Below are positions 24,234 to 31,528 of a stretch of 38,542 nucleotides of DNA, one piece after another (within the stretch, counting starts at the first letter, position 1; the number at the start of each line of letters is the position of its first letter). Source of the stretch: a virus; the IMG/VR virus record IMGVR_UViG_3300042898_001537, positions 1 to 38,542 of that record; one strand, 5' to 3'. The position numbers and the translations under genes were made by a program. The notes under the pieces were generated by a model. That model was not told where the DNA came from. It saw nothing but the letters and a program-made list of their open reading frames with translations, and made no database searches.

Positions 24234-24535
24234 GTGAATTCGATTCCGTGAACATCAACAATGGTGTTCCAAATAGAAGCGATCAGGTTTGCTGCGAAGT
24301 TGTCAATCATTTCTTGACAGTCGTCACACTCATAGTCTGCGGAGTGAAACAACGCACCTATCAAACCGACTGCGTATTCGCCTGAGACGGGCATGAGGAT
24401 GTGGTAGTCGTAATCAATGACCTGATCGAACTGCTCATCAGTGAGATCACCGAACTGTTTGGTTGCTGTATGTCTGCTTAGTTCTTCGTACAGTTCGTCA
24501 CCGAGAACGTCTTTAAGTTCATCGGGTTCATCCAT
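24230..24535 (-). CDS. Acidic hypothetical protein
   Basis: This 101-residue, strongly acidic protein starts at ATG 24535, after GGAAGGA. It is mostly helical (DELKDVLGDELYEELSRHTA and EQFDQVIDYD), with a CDDC pair (about 69-72). Acidic small proteins of early phage regions often act on host DNA-binding proteins, but nothing here proves that. It overlaps both neighbours. Confidence 0.72.
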   Translation of the reverse strand: MDEPDELKDVLGDELYEELSRHTATKQFGDLTDEQFDQVIDYDYHILMPVSGEYAVGLIGALFHSADYECDDCQEMIDNFAANLIASIWNTIVDVHGIEFT

Positions 24536-24800
24536 GACCTGTTCCTTCCACCCACACATACTCGTAATATGGGGTGTTGTCTTTGTTGAACCTCAGGTCG
24601 CCTGCACTGTGATCGCCGCTGCTGGAACGCCATTTGGCGTGCTGTCTGCGATAGACCACGCCAGTGGGGTAGCGGATCTCATCATCAAGGGGGATGCGTT
24701 CCCCGCTGGGAAGCATCCATCCGATACGCAATTCGTGGCCCTCGTAGGGTCCGCCTTTCAGCGGAAACATCCAGCCTTTGCGTTTCGTAAACGCTTTCAC
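24528..24800 (-). CDS. Small hypothetical protein
   Basis: The 90-residue product is basic at the N-terminus (MKAFTKRKGWMFPLKGG) and beta-rich. The motif GGPYEGHELRIG and the ending TPYYEYVWVEGTG resemble small conserved actinophage proteins. GTG 24800 overlaps the upstream stop (GTGA). The function is unknown. Confidence 0.72.
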   Translation of the reverse strand: MKAFTKRKGWMFPLKGGPYEGHELRIGWMLPSGERIPLDDEIRYPTGVVYRRQHAKWRSSSGDHSAGDLRFNKDNTPYYEYVWVEGTGHG

Positions 24801-25138
24801 TGATCTGCGACCCATTCTTGGGTCATCAAGTATCCGATCACGCAGTAGACGGCAGCGTCCAGCCACGCATCTTCCAAAGATTCGTTGCTCAGATTCACTT
24901 TGCCGTAGTCAAGCCACTGGTTAGTTGCTGTCATCAGACGTCGAAACTTGTCGTTGGTGCGGATTGCACACCCGATCCAAGCGGGAATACCAAAATCTTC
25001 TGATGCCCTAACATTGGAAAACGGGGACTCCTTAGTCCCGTAGTCTTTCTGCTTACGATCATGCAGTAGCAACATCGCATCCAAAGTGTCTTTGAACGCC
25101 TGTGACTCGGGATGTCGTTGTGTTTCTAAATCAGCCAT
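24797..25138 (-). CDS. Nmad1-like protein (DUF1599 family)
   Basis: The product of 113 residues matches the look of nucleotide-modification-associated domain 1 proteins: LLLHDRKQKDYGTKESPFSN, VRASEDFGIPAWIGCAIRTN, DKFRRLM, and the ending LEDAWLDAAVYCVIGYL. These small helical proteins are common in actinophages and are suggested to act with nucleotide metabolism or base modification; their exact role is not established. ATG 25138 lies in the last codons of the upstream gene. Confidence 0.8.
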   Translation of the reverse strand: MADLETQRHPESQAFKDTLDAMLLLHDRKQKDYGTKESPFSNVRASEDFGIPAWIGCAIRTNDKFRRLMTATNQWLDYGKVNLSNESLEDAWLDAAVYCVIGYLMTQEWVADQ

Positions 25139-25538
25139 TGCGTTCCAATCGTTCAAGTTGCATAACTACTGCTGGATGGTTTCGTAAAGCGTGTTGAAGT
25201 TTCCGTCCCGCACGTTTCTTGGTCCGAAATATTGAGGACTTTGAAGCATTCAGTTGTCGTGCAAGCGTTCGGTAACTCAGACCTTCACTGACGACGCCAT
25301 TCCACACCCATGTTTCTTCTTCTGTCAGCACTTCAAAGGCGTCTGCGATTGCTTCTTTCAATGCAAACAACTCCACTTGCGACTGCTCAGGTTCGTTCCC
25401 TGGAGCGCAAGACATCAACGCCCCATAAGGTGTTTCCGCCCGCTTCTTATCGGGCAACCAGTTCTCATCAGGTAGCCCTGATGTTTCCCATTTCGGTCGA
25501 ACAAACAGTTCGTACACGGGGGCGAGATGGTCAGACAT
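25131..25538 (-). CDS. Sigma-factor region-4-like HTH protein
   Basis: This 135-residue protein has a C-terminal half (about 68-125: EVLTEEETWVWNGVVSEGLS, YRTLARQLNASKSSIFRTKK, RAGRKLQHAL) typical of the region 4 helix-turn-helix of sigma-70 factors, which binds the -35 element. The N-terminal half (1-65, Pro/Trp-rich) is unlike region 2, so it is not a complete sigma factor. It may redirect host RNA polymerase to late promoters, which would fit the lack of clear sigma-70 promoters for the late genes; that is inference. ATG 25538 overlaps the upstream gene end. Confidence 0.72.
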   Translation of the reverse strand: MSDHLAPVYELFVRPKWETSGLPDENWLPDKKRAETPYGALMSCAPGNEPEQSQVELFALKEAIADAFEVLTEEETWVWNGVVSEGLSYRTLARQLNASKSSIFRTKKRAGRKLQHALRNHPAVVMQLERLERNG

Positions 25539-25974
25539 CACCACCCACAAACAGATGATCGTCAACGTTGATCGCCCAATACGCTTTCCCTTCAGGGAAA
25601 TGCTGCACAGGCATTGTTGGCAGCAACTTCCACAGATCAACCCACGGCCAGTCTGCGAAACGATTGTTTGTGGAGTCCCAAACCCACATTGACAAATCAA
25701 ACATGGAATGCCACTGCTGCAATGCCAGCGCTTTTTCGATCTTCACTTTCAGGATGCGGTCTTTGCCGACACCCTGACATTCCACAAGCCCGTTGCTGGT
25801 TAGATAGTCGGGCTGGTAGCGAATGAACGGGGGAAGTTTCTTCATTGACACTGGCGGTCGGTTCAAACCGAACCGCACATGAGCGACCCCACACAGTTCC
25901 TCGTACTTGCCTTCAGCCTCGTCGCCCATTGCGGAGAAGCGGGATGCAAACGACTGGTCACGGAACTGACTCAT
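25531..25974 (-). CDS. PD-(D/E)XK-like nuclease family protein
   Basis: The 147-residue product carries IRYQPDYLTSNGLVECQGVG then KDRILKVKIEKALAL, resembling the PD...ExQ core of a nuclease-like family common in actinophages, in which the usual catalytic Lys is replaced by Gln. It ends with a conserved-looking Trp-rich part (WVWDSTNNRF, WPWVDLWKLL). It sits beside RusA in the operon, suggesting a role in DNA processing. ATG 25974 overlaps the RusA stop (ATGA). Confidence 0.68.
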   Translation of the reverse strand: MSQFRDQSFASRFSAMGDEAEGKYEELCGVAHVRFGLNRPPVSMKKLPPFIRYQPDYLTSNGLVECQGVGKDRILKVKIEKALALQQWHSMFDLSMWVWDSTNNRFADWPWVDLWKLLPTMPVQHFPEGKAYWAINVDDHLFVGGDV

Positions 25975-26333
25975 GTTGTCACTGTTCCATTGACAGCCGT
26001 GTCAAAGTAAGCGTAAATCGACTTGATTTGTCGATCATCAACCCAAGCGACACCGTTCAAACCGTCCGCAACCATTTTGACGTAATTGTCTAGGTCGCCT
26101 CGTAAACCTTTGATCGGTTCGTAATCCAGGTCGGTGACGTGGATGGCGATGTGGTCTAGTGAGAACCGCATTTCAACAGCGACAGGCCCTTCAAACAGTG
26201 GTCCTGCGTATTGGGCTGCAACAGCCTGCTCGGCCAGCAGTGTGCGTTCGGGAGTGAACACACGCCCTCGCCTTGTCATCCTCGGTCGTTGCTTGACCTG
26301 AGGTTTTCCTTCAGCGATAAACGAATAGTTCAC
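25971..26333 (-). CDS. rusA: RusA-family Holliday junction resolvase
   Basis: The 120-residue protein has the normal RusA size and pattern: IAEGKPQVKQRPRMTRRGRV near the N-terminus, a central EGPVAVEMRFS strand, and the metal-binding segment RGDLDNYVKMVADGLNGV (D80, D82) followed by AWVDDRQI (D99, D100). It resolves four-way DNA junctions arising in replication and recombination. GTG 26333 overlaps the primase stop (GTGA). Confidence 0.9.
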   Translation of the reverse strand: MNYSFIAEGKPQVKQRPRMTRRGRVFTPERTLLAEQAVAAQYAGPLFEGPVAVEMRFSLDHIAIHVTDLDYEPIKGLRGDLDNYVKMVADGLNGVAWVDDRQIKSIYAYFDTAVNGTVTT

Positions 26334-27262
26334 TTGTACACCTTGGAGACGATTTTTTCTATTTCGTGGAGGTCGCCACGTTCGATAAATTTTCCCCATC
26401 GTTCATCTGCATTGCAGAGCAACGCCAACGCTTCGTTTGGCGTGAAACCATCGTCGGCTAGATACAACCCCAGCCTGAATAGGAAGCCTGAGCGGTCGGT
26501 GTCTTCAAACGGCCCGTAAGAAAACGCATGATGCGTTCGTTTCGACATGCGATAAATGGACGGTAAATCCCCATCAAGTTCATCGGCAGTGATTGTCAAC
26601 GATTGTGACTGGACTGCTTTGCGTGGCGGTTTCCACAGCGACTGATACTGCTCAAACAGTGCGGGATTGGCACGCTGCTGATGGGCAGTTTCAACAAAGT
26701 CTGCATAACGGATAGGGAAACCATCTTCGCTGACCATGACTCTACGATCAGACATTTCAGAATCGGTTAGAGCATGAGGATAGGGGAGTCGCACATAGTT
26801 CCCCAGTTGACCTTCAGCCATTTCGGACTGTTTCGGATTGATCTCTTTTGTTGAAGCCTTAGCGATTTGTGTAGCCCCAAGCAATGTTTTCCTCATGTGT
26901 TCCGCTCTGGTTGGAGCGGATGTGAACACCCACACATGAAATCCTTTGGAACGTGAACGTTCTACCCAACCCGTGATTCCGAGTTCACCAAGCACAACCC
27001 TCAGGTTTTGGGCTTCAATCCATGCGGTTTCTTCACCTTCATCGAAGTCAACGCAACCCCAGTTGACCTGCCAGAAATCTCCAACATGAACCATCGGGTA
27101 CACACCCATTGGTTCCCCGTCACCTAGATGTTGTTTGATGCGGTCCACATAGTTGACCCACAGCGAGTCGGTGGTTCGTTCGCATCCGCCTTCTTCTGTT
27201 CCGAACGCATCCATGCGTCCGAGGAACAGTTCAGCAAACTGATTGACAGTCTCACTGCTCAT
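26330..27262 (-). CDS. Archaeo-eukaryotic-type (AEP) primase
   Basis: The 310-residue protein shows the AEP active-site pattern: GCVDFDEGEE with D72 and D74 (metal binding), SRSKGFHVWVF with H109 (the S-x-H type motif), and a later basic patch (GNYVRLPYPHAL, about 165-176). A C-terminal helical region (about 250-310) is consistent with a primase-associated domain (GFLFRLGLYLADDGFTPNEA). It would lay primers for the adjacent helicase and the host polymerase. ATG 27262 overlaps the upstream stop by 11 bases. Confidence 0.82.
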   Translation of the reverse strand: MSSETVNQFAELFLGRMDAFGTEEGGCERTTDSLWVNYVDRIKQHLGDGEPMGVYPMVHVGDFWQVNWGCVDFDEGEETAWIEAQNLRVVLGELGITGWVERSRSKGFHVWVFTSAPTRAEHMRKTLLGATQIAKASTKEINPKQSEMAEGQLGNYVRLPYPHALTDSEMSDRRVMVSEDGFPIRYADFVETAHQQRANPALFEQYQSLWKPPRKAVQSQSLTITADELDGDLPSIYRMSKRTHHAFSYGPFEDTDRSGFLFRLGLYLADDGFTPNEALALLCNADERWGKFIERGDLHEIEKIVSKVYK

Positions 27263-27440
27263 GATCCTGTTTCCGATGATGGATGTCGGATTCAATGTCT
27301 TCTAATTCGATCCACAGTTGGCGAATGAATTGGAGTGCAGCGTCTTTGCCGTCAGGAGCGTGAATGTCGAATGCCCTGCCCCACAAGGTTGAGCCTCTGG
27401 TGTCCAGATAGTCTGTGATTGCAGAGTCCATTGCGTTCAT
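27252..27440 (-). CDS. Small protein between helicase and primase
   Basis: This 62-residue acidic helical protein starts at ATG 27440, overlapping the helicase TGA (ATGA). It contains TLWGRAFDIHAPDGKDAALQ and FIRQLWIELEDIESDI. No family was recognised. Its fixed place suggests a replisome accessory factor. Confidence 0.7.
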   Translation of the reverse strand: MNAMDSAITDYLDTRGSTLWGRAFDIHAPDGKDAALQFIRQLWIELEDIESDIHHRKQDHEQ

Positions 27441-28453
27441 CGCATTGCTACTTTCATTGCTTGTTCCGCTGATTGCAGTGGCATACCTACAGTCAAGGAA
27501 TCGTCATCTCGTAAAGTTCGTATTGATCCCGTGTTGGGATCAAGGTGTACGTCGAAGCATCCCAACTTGGATGGTGGACGTTTGTTTTTTGCCAAATTGA
27601 TGCTGAGTGTGTGCTGGTGGCGGCGACGTTCAAACGGATCTAGTGAGTCATCTTCACGTTTGCGGAATGCTTCAATAACAAAGGTTGCTTCGGCTTCGCC
27701 GCCGTAACGCATACCGTTCATTCCTGCTGCTTGACCTCGGGAACCTGAGGATCGTGATGACTGATGGACAACGGCTACAGGAACCGCTGCGCTGCGGGTC
27801 CAACGTTTCATTGCTTGCGCTTTTGCTGCGACACCTTCGGCACCTTCCACACCGTTGATCGGTATGAGTTCCAGATAATCGAAAATGGCTAGGTCGGCTT
27901 CTGCCTGCCAGTAATCCTGCGCTTCTTTCAAAGCGTCAGTGCATTGACGCAACGTCAAAGATTCATCAAACACAATCAGGTTTCGGAAGTCATGTGATGC
28001 TGCACGACGAACCAGACGGGTGGTGTCGTCGTCGCCTTGTTTGATTTTGCGTTCAATTTCCTCTGCGTTGATCCCGTATTTGATGGAAGTCAACTTGGCG
28101 AGAATCAGTTCAGACACTTCATCGGGGGAGAACATGACGACATGTGCCAGAGGATTGTTCACAATGGCATTGAGCAGGATCTGTGTTTTCCCTGATCCCG
28201 CTCTGCCACAAAACATTGCAAGGTCGCCAGTCCCTAACCCTCGGGTCATGAGATCCAACTCGGGGATACCTGTCATGAAACGACCGTCAACATTGGTCAT
28301 TGCTTCAATCAAACCGTCTGCTGCCAAAGTCAGCGGCTTCACATACTGATAGACACGTTCTACTTCTTGAGCGTGGTCTTGATGTTCTTGTGTCTGGCGA
28401 ACCTGGATTTCCTTGCGGATTTCCTCTAGGTCCAACAGTTGAACGTCTGTCAC
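27437..28453 (-). CDS. DnaB/RecA-fold replicative helicase
   Basis: The 338-residue protein is a hexameric-type motor. It has Walker A GRAGSGKT (83-90), SPDE with E112 (catalytic Glu candidate), Walker B LAIFDYLEL with D192 (188-196), VAVVHQSSR with H230/Q231 and a basic segment RRHQHTLSINLAKNKRPPSK near the C-terminus. It lacks the N-terminal helical-bundle domain of bacterial DnaB, so it is shorter than the family norm. GTG 28453 overlaps the stop of the upstream Acb2-like gene. Confidence 0.88.
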   Translation of the reverse strand: MTDVQLLDLEEIRKEIQVRQTQEHQDHAQEVERVYQYVKPLTLAADGLIEAMTNVDGRFMTGIPELDLMTRGLGTGDLAMFCGRAGSGKTQILLNAIVNNPLAHVVMFSPDEVSELILAKLTSIKYGINAEEIERKIKQGDDDTTRLVRRAASHDFRNLIVFDESLTLRQCTDALKEAQDYWQAEADLAIFDYLELIPINGVEGAEGVAAKAQAMKRWTRSAAVPVAVVHQSSRSSGSRGQAAGMNGMRYGGEAEATFVIEAFRKREDDSLDPFERRRHQHTLSINLAKNKRPPSKLGCFDVHLDPNTGSIRTLRDDDSLTVGMPLQSAEQAMKVAMR

Positions 28454-28668
28454 GGATTCTCCGACATTGCTTCGGCCAGCCAGAACGTTGTTTCCATAAA
28501 ACGCTGTGTAGCGATCTGGCGTGCTGCTGACTGTGGGAACAGTTCGATGGTTTGCAGAAACGATTTCTCGAATCGTTCAATGGCTATGACTTGTCCGATG
28601 ATGTCGGCAGCAACATCAGTAGGGGGATCTGATGTTGCTGCCGAATCACCGTTGCTGGGGGAAGTCAC
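28450..28668 (-). CDS. Possible Acb2-type anti-CBASS protein
   Basis: This 72-residue protein has a disordered N-terminal 20 residues and two helices: IIGQVIAIERFEKSFLQTIE and SAARQIATQRFMETTFWLAE. The second helix, ending FWLAEAMSENP, resembles the last helix of Acb2/Tad1-hairpin proteins, where a pattern like S-x-E...L-x-x-A-x-x-W-A-x-x-A-I is seen. Acb2 binds the cyclic nucleotides made by CBASS defence and so blocks it. The match is by eye, and key ligand residues were not confirmed. GTG 28668 overlaps the SSB stop (GTGA). It could instead be an unrelated helicase partner. Confidence 0.5.
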   Translation of the reverse strand: MTSPSNGDSAATSDPPTDVAADIIGQVIAIERFEKSFLQTIELFPQSAARQIATQRFMETTFWLAEAMSENP

Positions 28669-29225
28669 AACCAGAAACCAACGCCCGAAGACTTGTGCTT
28701 GAAATCGGGCCCGACCCTTTCGGCACCGCCAGCCTTCTTCTCAGCGTTAGAGGCGGTGTTGTCGTAGAACTCGTCAGGGTTAGTGGCGTAGCGTGCAATC
28801 GCCCACTTCTTGTTGAGTGCCTTCTCGTTTGTGTCCTTCGTCATTGACGCAAACGGGGGAGCGTCACTGGAAGATGATGCTGCTGGTGTACTAGCGGCCA
28901 CTGGAGCGGCCTTGGGTGCAGTGCTGGGTGCGTTGCTGGTTACCTCGGTGACGTTGCCGAACTGTGCGGTCAAGATTTCCCGAACAACCGATCCTTCGGT
29001 GACCTCAAACTCCAGTCCAAGTTCAGAAAACACCAGTGATTTGCATAACAGCATGGCCTGACGAATGTTCGCCATCGTTGCTTCATTGTCATTCAAATCA
29101 ACTTCGGTCTGCATAAAGATTGATGCCTCCGCCGATTCATACGGACGGACACTGATCTTTCGATTGAATCCGACAGTCGCTGTCAGTGGTGTGATGATTG
29201 GTTGGTCAGTCTTGGCGGTTGCCAT
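28665..29225 (-). CDS. Putative single-stranded DNA-binding protein
   Basis: The 186-residue product starts at ATG 29225 after AGGAGATAAC, a strong ribosome site. The N-terminal domain (about 5-85) is beta-rich (NRKISVRPYESAEASIFMQT, then SELGLEFEV), and an Ala/Ser/Pro linker follows (about 97-125). The C-terminal 40 residues have a conserved-looking pattern (NPDEFYDNTASNAEKKAGG, VGPDFKHKSSGVGFWL). Such proteins are annotated as ssDNA-binding in actinophages; the evidence here is position beside helicase, primase and nuclease, plus this tail. It begins a new transcript section after a palindrome. Confidence 0.62.
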   Translation of the reverse strand: MATAKTDQPIITPLTATVGFNRKISVRPYESAEASIFMQTEVDLNDNEATMANIRQAMLLCKSLVFSELGLEFEVTEGSVVREILTAQFGNVTEVTSNAPSTAPKAAPVAASTPAASSSSDAPPFASMTKDTNEKALNKKWAIARYATNPDEFYDNTASNAEKKAGGAERVGPDFKHKSSGVGFWL

Positions 29226-29285
29226 TGTTATCTCCTAAAAGGGTTCTCGGTTGGAGGTTGTGAACACATAAAACATGACGACTTC

Positions 29286-29305
29286 GACGTGTGTCAGCAC
29301 ACGTC
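29286..29305 (-). promoter_or_regulatory. 8-bp perfect palindrome between nuclease and SSB genes
   Basis: GACGTGTG (29286-29293) and CACACGTC (29298-29305) flank a 4-base spacer, in the 78-base gap between the Cas4-like gene and the SSB-like gene. The right arm touches the stop of the nuclease gene. It may be an operator or a weak terminator; no T-run follows directly and no clear promoter is visible in the gap. Confidence 0.5.
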
Positions 29306-30101
29306 ACAAATGCTTTCCTTTGCAATCGTCCCAGCACGTCGCCCACTTCGGGGAACACAGAAACGAGTTGTCAAACAAAGGCCACGAATCAAGGTCAGCA
29401 CGAATCAACTTCGCAATAGAAGTCAACTGCTCAATCAGCCATGTGAAATGACCGTCGCCACGTTTCGTGGACAAAACCAAATGTTCTTGCTTCTGCTTGT
29501 TCATGATGATGAAGTCAAACGACGCCGCCTCGTAATCCCATTCAGGATCGCTGAGCATCAGCCCAAGAAAATAGAAGGTTGGTTGAATCTTTTTCTCAAC
29601 CTCATGCTGTTTCCACGCATGAAACCCGTTGGCGGTTTTCCAGTCTTTGACATCACCAAGTTCGTCTCTCATGTCCGTAGAACCTTTGATGCGAATTTTG
29701 CCGTACTCGGTATCAGCAACTTGCACATCAAACGGTTCTTCAATGCTCACTGGGCTGGGTAGAGATGGGTACACCTCGTTCGCCCATGTCCAATACACAC
29801 GCTGCACCGTGGCAATCAAAGTGTCTTTCGTTTTCACTTGGACAAACTCAAACTCGGGTAGCGACATCAGTCGTTCCAACTCGGCATAAGCGGCATCCTC
29901 ACCTTCAGTGAGACTGCCTAAACCGTTGAGAACAAACTCGGCTCCCGTGTGCAAAGCGTTGCCTGCTGCTGTTGCATCAGTTTCTTTGCGTGGCAAACGC
30001 CCCTTCATTTCAAGGAACGCTTGTTGCGGGCAGTTTTGAAACGTGTTGGTCCACGACTGGGAGAACGTGATGGTGTCGTCTGTTACGTCGATTCCTGGCA
30101 T
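29304..30101 (-). CDS. Cas4/RecB-like PD-(D/E)XK exonuclease with Fe-S cysteines
   Basis: The 265-residue protein has SQSWTNTFQNCPQQAFLEMK at the N-terminus (C24), H51 in the helix NALHTGAEF, the nuclease core KIRIKGSTDMRDELGDVKDW with D143 and D153-x-K155, QPTFYF (Q173), and a C-terminal cysteine set C249, C256, C260. Four cysteines split between the two ends are the pattern of Cas4/AddB-type iron-sulfur nucleases. It probably resects DNA ends for recombination. ATG 30101 shares a base with the TAA of a 30-residue gene. Confidence 0.85.
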   Translation of the reverse strand: MPGIDVTDDTITFSQSWTNTFQNCPQQAFLEMKGRLPRKETDATAAGNALHTGAEFVLNGLGSLTEGEDAAYAELERLMSLPEFEFVQVKTKDTLIATVQRVYWTWANEVYPSLPSPVSIEEPFDVQVADTEYGKIRIKGSTDMRDELGDVKDWKTANGFHAWKQHEVEKKIQPTFYFLGLMLSDPEWDYEAASFDFIIMNKQKQEHLVLSTKRGDGHFTWLIEQLTSIAKLIRADLDSWPLFDNSFLCSPKWATCWDDCKGKHL

Positions 30102-30193
30102 TAGAAGATCACCCAGCACACAAAGGTGGCGCACAGGGTAACGATGCCGATGACTGCTGCCAGTGCAAGGAAGTCTTCAGTGTCACTATTCAT
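30101..30193 (-). CDS. 30-residue membrane microprotein
   Basis: The frame runs from ATG 30193 (overlapping the upstream TGA as ATGA) to TAA at 30101 (overlapping the nuclease ATG as TAATG). The product is an acidic start (MNSDTEDF) plus one hydrophobic helix (LALAAVIGIVTLCATFVCWV, about 9-28) ending in IF. Coupling at both ends strongly supports translation. A membrane or signalling role, or lysis timing, is possible but unknown. Confidence 0.68.
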   Translation of the reverse strand: MNSDTEDFLALAAVIGIVTLCATFVCWVIF

Positions 30194-30864
30194 GACGCCT
30201 GCTTCCCATAGCGATGCCACCACTGCGAGATCGTGTCGGTTGAAACATCGTGACCATCAGCCATCAGTGCCAGACGAATCTGCACGTTCGACTTCCCGTC
30301 ATGACGCATCCGCAATGCACGCTCACGAAGATCCAACGGTTTCGCTGTCAGGTGCGGAAGTTCCAGCCCCAACATTTTCCGTAGCGACAATGCCTGAGAC
30401 TTCGACAACCCTGTTGCCTGCATCACCGACGTAAGGGGTAGTTCACGTCGCATCAGTGCTTCAGCATCTAATCGCTGTTGGATTCCTGCGTCGTCCAGTG
30501 TTTGATCGCAGTACAACCAGCGGACAATTTCTGTTGGCGTAGAAGAAACCAATAGTGATGTCTGTGAAATCGTCAGCCCTGTTTGGACAATGTGACGGAC
30601 AACAGACCGCACCTTAGAACGGTCAGCGGGGGAGTTGGAGTTCAGCGCCACCTGCTGCTGAAACATTGCTTCCAAGAACAAAAGCAAGGTCCGAGACTCC
30701 TTACTAAGCCCTGTTTCAAAGGCTTTTTGGTCGGTTTCAACAACTTCATCCCACCACTCGAATAGTGACGAAGCATTATTCAAACTGCGAGGGATAGCCC
30801 ACCTATCAGGGTCATCACTCACCAAATCTTTGCCTTGCAAGATCACATCTTCAAAAGATTCCAC
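30190..30864 (-). CDS. HTH DNA-binding protein
   Basis: This 224-residue protein has at least two helix-turn-helix-like segments in its C-terminal half: LPLTSVMQATGLSKSQALSL (about 148-167) and LRERALRMRHDGKSNVQIRL with HDVSTDTISQWWHRYG at the end. The start is GTG 30864, because AAGGAG stands six bases upstream; the longer TTG-start version (31008) would begin in a hairpin loop. It may be a regulator or replication initiator of the early operon. The ribosome site is part of a hairpin (30868-30889), suggesting translational control. Confidence 0.72.
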   Translation of the reverse strand: MESFEDVILQGKDLVSDDPDRWAIPRSLNNASSLFEWWDEVVETDQKAFETGLSKESRTLLLFLEAMFQQQVALNSNSPADRSKVRSVVRHIVQTGLTISQTSLLVSSTPTEIVRWLYCDQTLDDAGIQQRLDAEALMRRELPLTSVMQATGLSKSQALSLRKMLGLELPHLTAKPLDLRERALRMRHDGKSNVQIRLALMADGHDVSTDTISQWWHRYGKQAS

Positions 30865-30867
30865 TTG

Positions 30868-30889
30868 TTGCTCCTTGGTTGCGGAGCAA
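30868..30889 (-). promoter_or_regulatory. Hairpin hiding the ribosome site of the HTH gene
   Basis: TTGCTCC (30868-30874) and GGAGCAA (30883-30889) form a 7-bp stem with an 8-base loop. On the minus strand the last arm includes GGAG of the AAGGAG ribosome site at 30871-30876. Opening the hairpin would be needed for translation. Confidence 0.55.
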
Positions 30890-30982
30890 GCAAAAACAGC
30901 GATTTCCGTCACATTTGGTGGTCGGACACTGTTGGCTGATGTAACCTCAGAATTGCTTGGTTCTGGTGGTTTTCCATCAGTT

Positions 30983-31159
30983 TCAGTGCCACGGCTCGGA
31001 CGCTTCAACGTCCGGGCCGTGTGCTTTTTCTGCTTGCAGTCTTATTTTTTTCTCCTGCCACAGCCTCCCGACTGTGACTGGTGGAACTGTTGCTATTTGG
31101 AACCGCTGGAGGCGGTTCCTACTGCACTGTTTCTGTGGCCTCCGCTTACGCTTCGGCAT
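30983..31159 (-). CDS. Possible 58-residue basic protein
   Basis: An open frame from ATG 31159 to TGA at 30983 encodes a very basic start (MPKRKRRPQKQCSRNRLQRF) and an ending HGPDVEASEPWH. There is GGAG 12 bases upstream, which is long. Two strong hairpins (30990-31021 and 31099-31119) lie inside it, which is unusual for coding DNA, so this stretch may instead be untranslated RNA. If real, it could bind nucleic acid. Confidence 0.35.
   Translation of the reverse strand: MPKRKRRPQKQCSRNRLQRFQIATVPPVTVGRLWQEKKIRLQAEKAHGPDVEASEPWH
30990..31021. terminator. GC-rich hairpin
   Basis: On the plus strand CACGGC-T-CGGACG (30990-31002) pairs with CGTCCG-G-GCCGTG (31009-31021) around CTTCAA, with one T-G wobble. 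It is followed on the plus strand by TGCTTTTTC, so it looks like an intrinsic terminator for plus-strand RNA, although no plus-strand gene is near. It resembles the hairpins at 34051 and 37463. Confidence 0.5.
31099..31119. other. 8-bp perfect hairpin
   Basis: GGAACCGC (31099-31106) and GCGGTTCC (31112-31119) enclose TGGAG. It lies in the 319-base gap between the two HTH genes (30865-31183), which apart from a doubtful 58-codon frame holds only hairpins. A promoter was not identified there. Confidence 0.5.
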
Positions 31160-31183
31160 TGTAAATACCGACTCCGACTTCTG

Positions 31184-31528
31184 TCAGTGTCTACGTTTCT
31201 TGAGTCGCTCAATTTCTTCGTAAGCGATCTCCAACCTTGCTTGCAGCCGACCGATTTCTTGATTGGCTTCAGCAAGTTGTTCCATCACGTCACGCGTGTG
31301 AACTGGTTTCGTTTTTGTTGCCCTCGCTGGCGTGTATCCCGCATCTTTTATGTAGGTGTAGATCGTTGGACGGGAAACTCCAGTTGCAGATTCGATGACA
31401 GTAATTTTGTCGCCCGCCAAATAGCGTTCGATGATCTGTTGTCTCACCGACTCGGGATGCGATTGAGTCACGATGCGACTGTGCTGTTCTTCGACATAGA
31501 CAGACTGTAGAGGTTGGGTGTGACTCAT
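31184..31528 (-). CDS. HTH protein with C-terminal coiled coil
   Basis: This 114-residue protein has a resolvase-style helix-turn-helix (about 27-62: RQQIIERYLAGDKITVIESA, TGVSRPTIYTYIKDAG), a basic linker (ARATKTKPVH) and a coiled coil (about 78-112, EQLAEANQEIGRLQARLEIA, YEEIERLKKRR). ATG 31528 overlaps the integrase stop (ATGA). Its coupling to the integrase suggests a recombination directionality factor or regulator; both are inference. Confidence 0.72.
   Translation of the reverse strand: MSHTQPLQSVYVEEQHSRIVTQSHPESVRQQIIERYLAGDKITVIESATGVSRPTIYTYIKDAGYTPARATKTKPVHTRDVMEQLAEANQEIGRLQARLEIAYEEIERLKKRRH

Noticed and set aside
27437-27600. 61-codon plus-strand frame opposite the helicase
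   Set aside because: It is antisense to conserved helicase codons and has no support from neighbours.
30830-31510. 226-codon plus-strand frame across HTH genes
   Set aside because: It is antisense to well supported minus-strand genes and rich in Cys/Phe/Leu as expected for noise.
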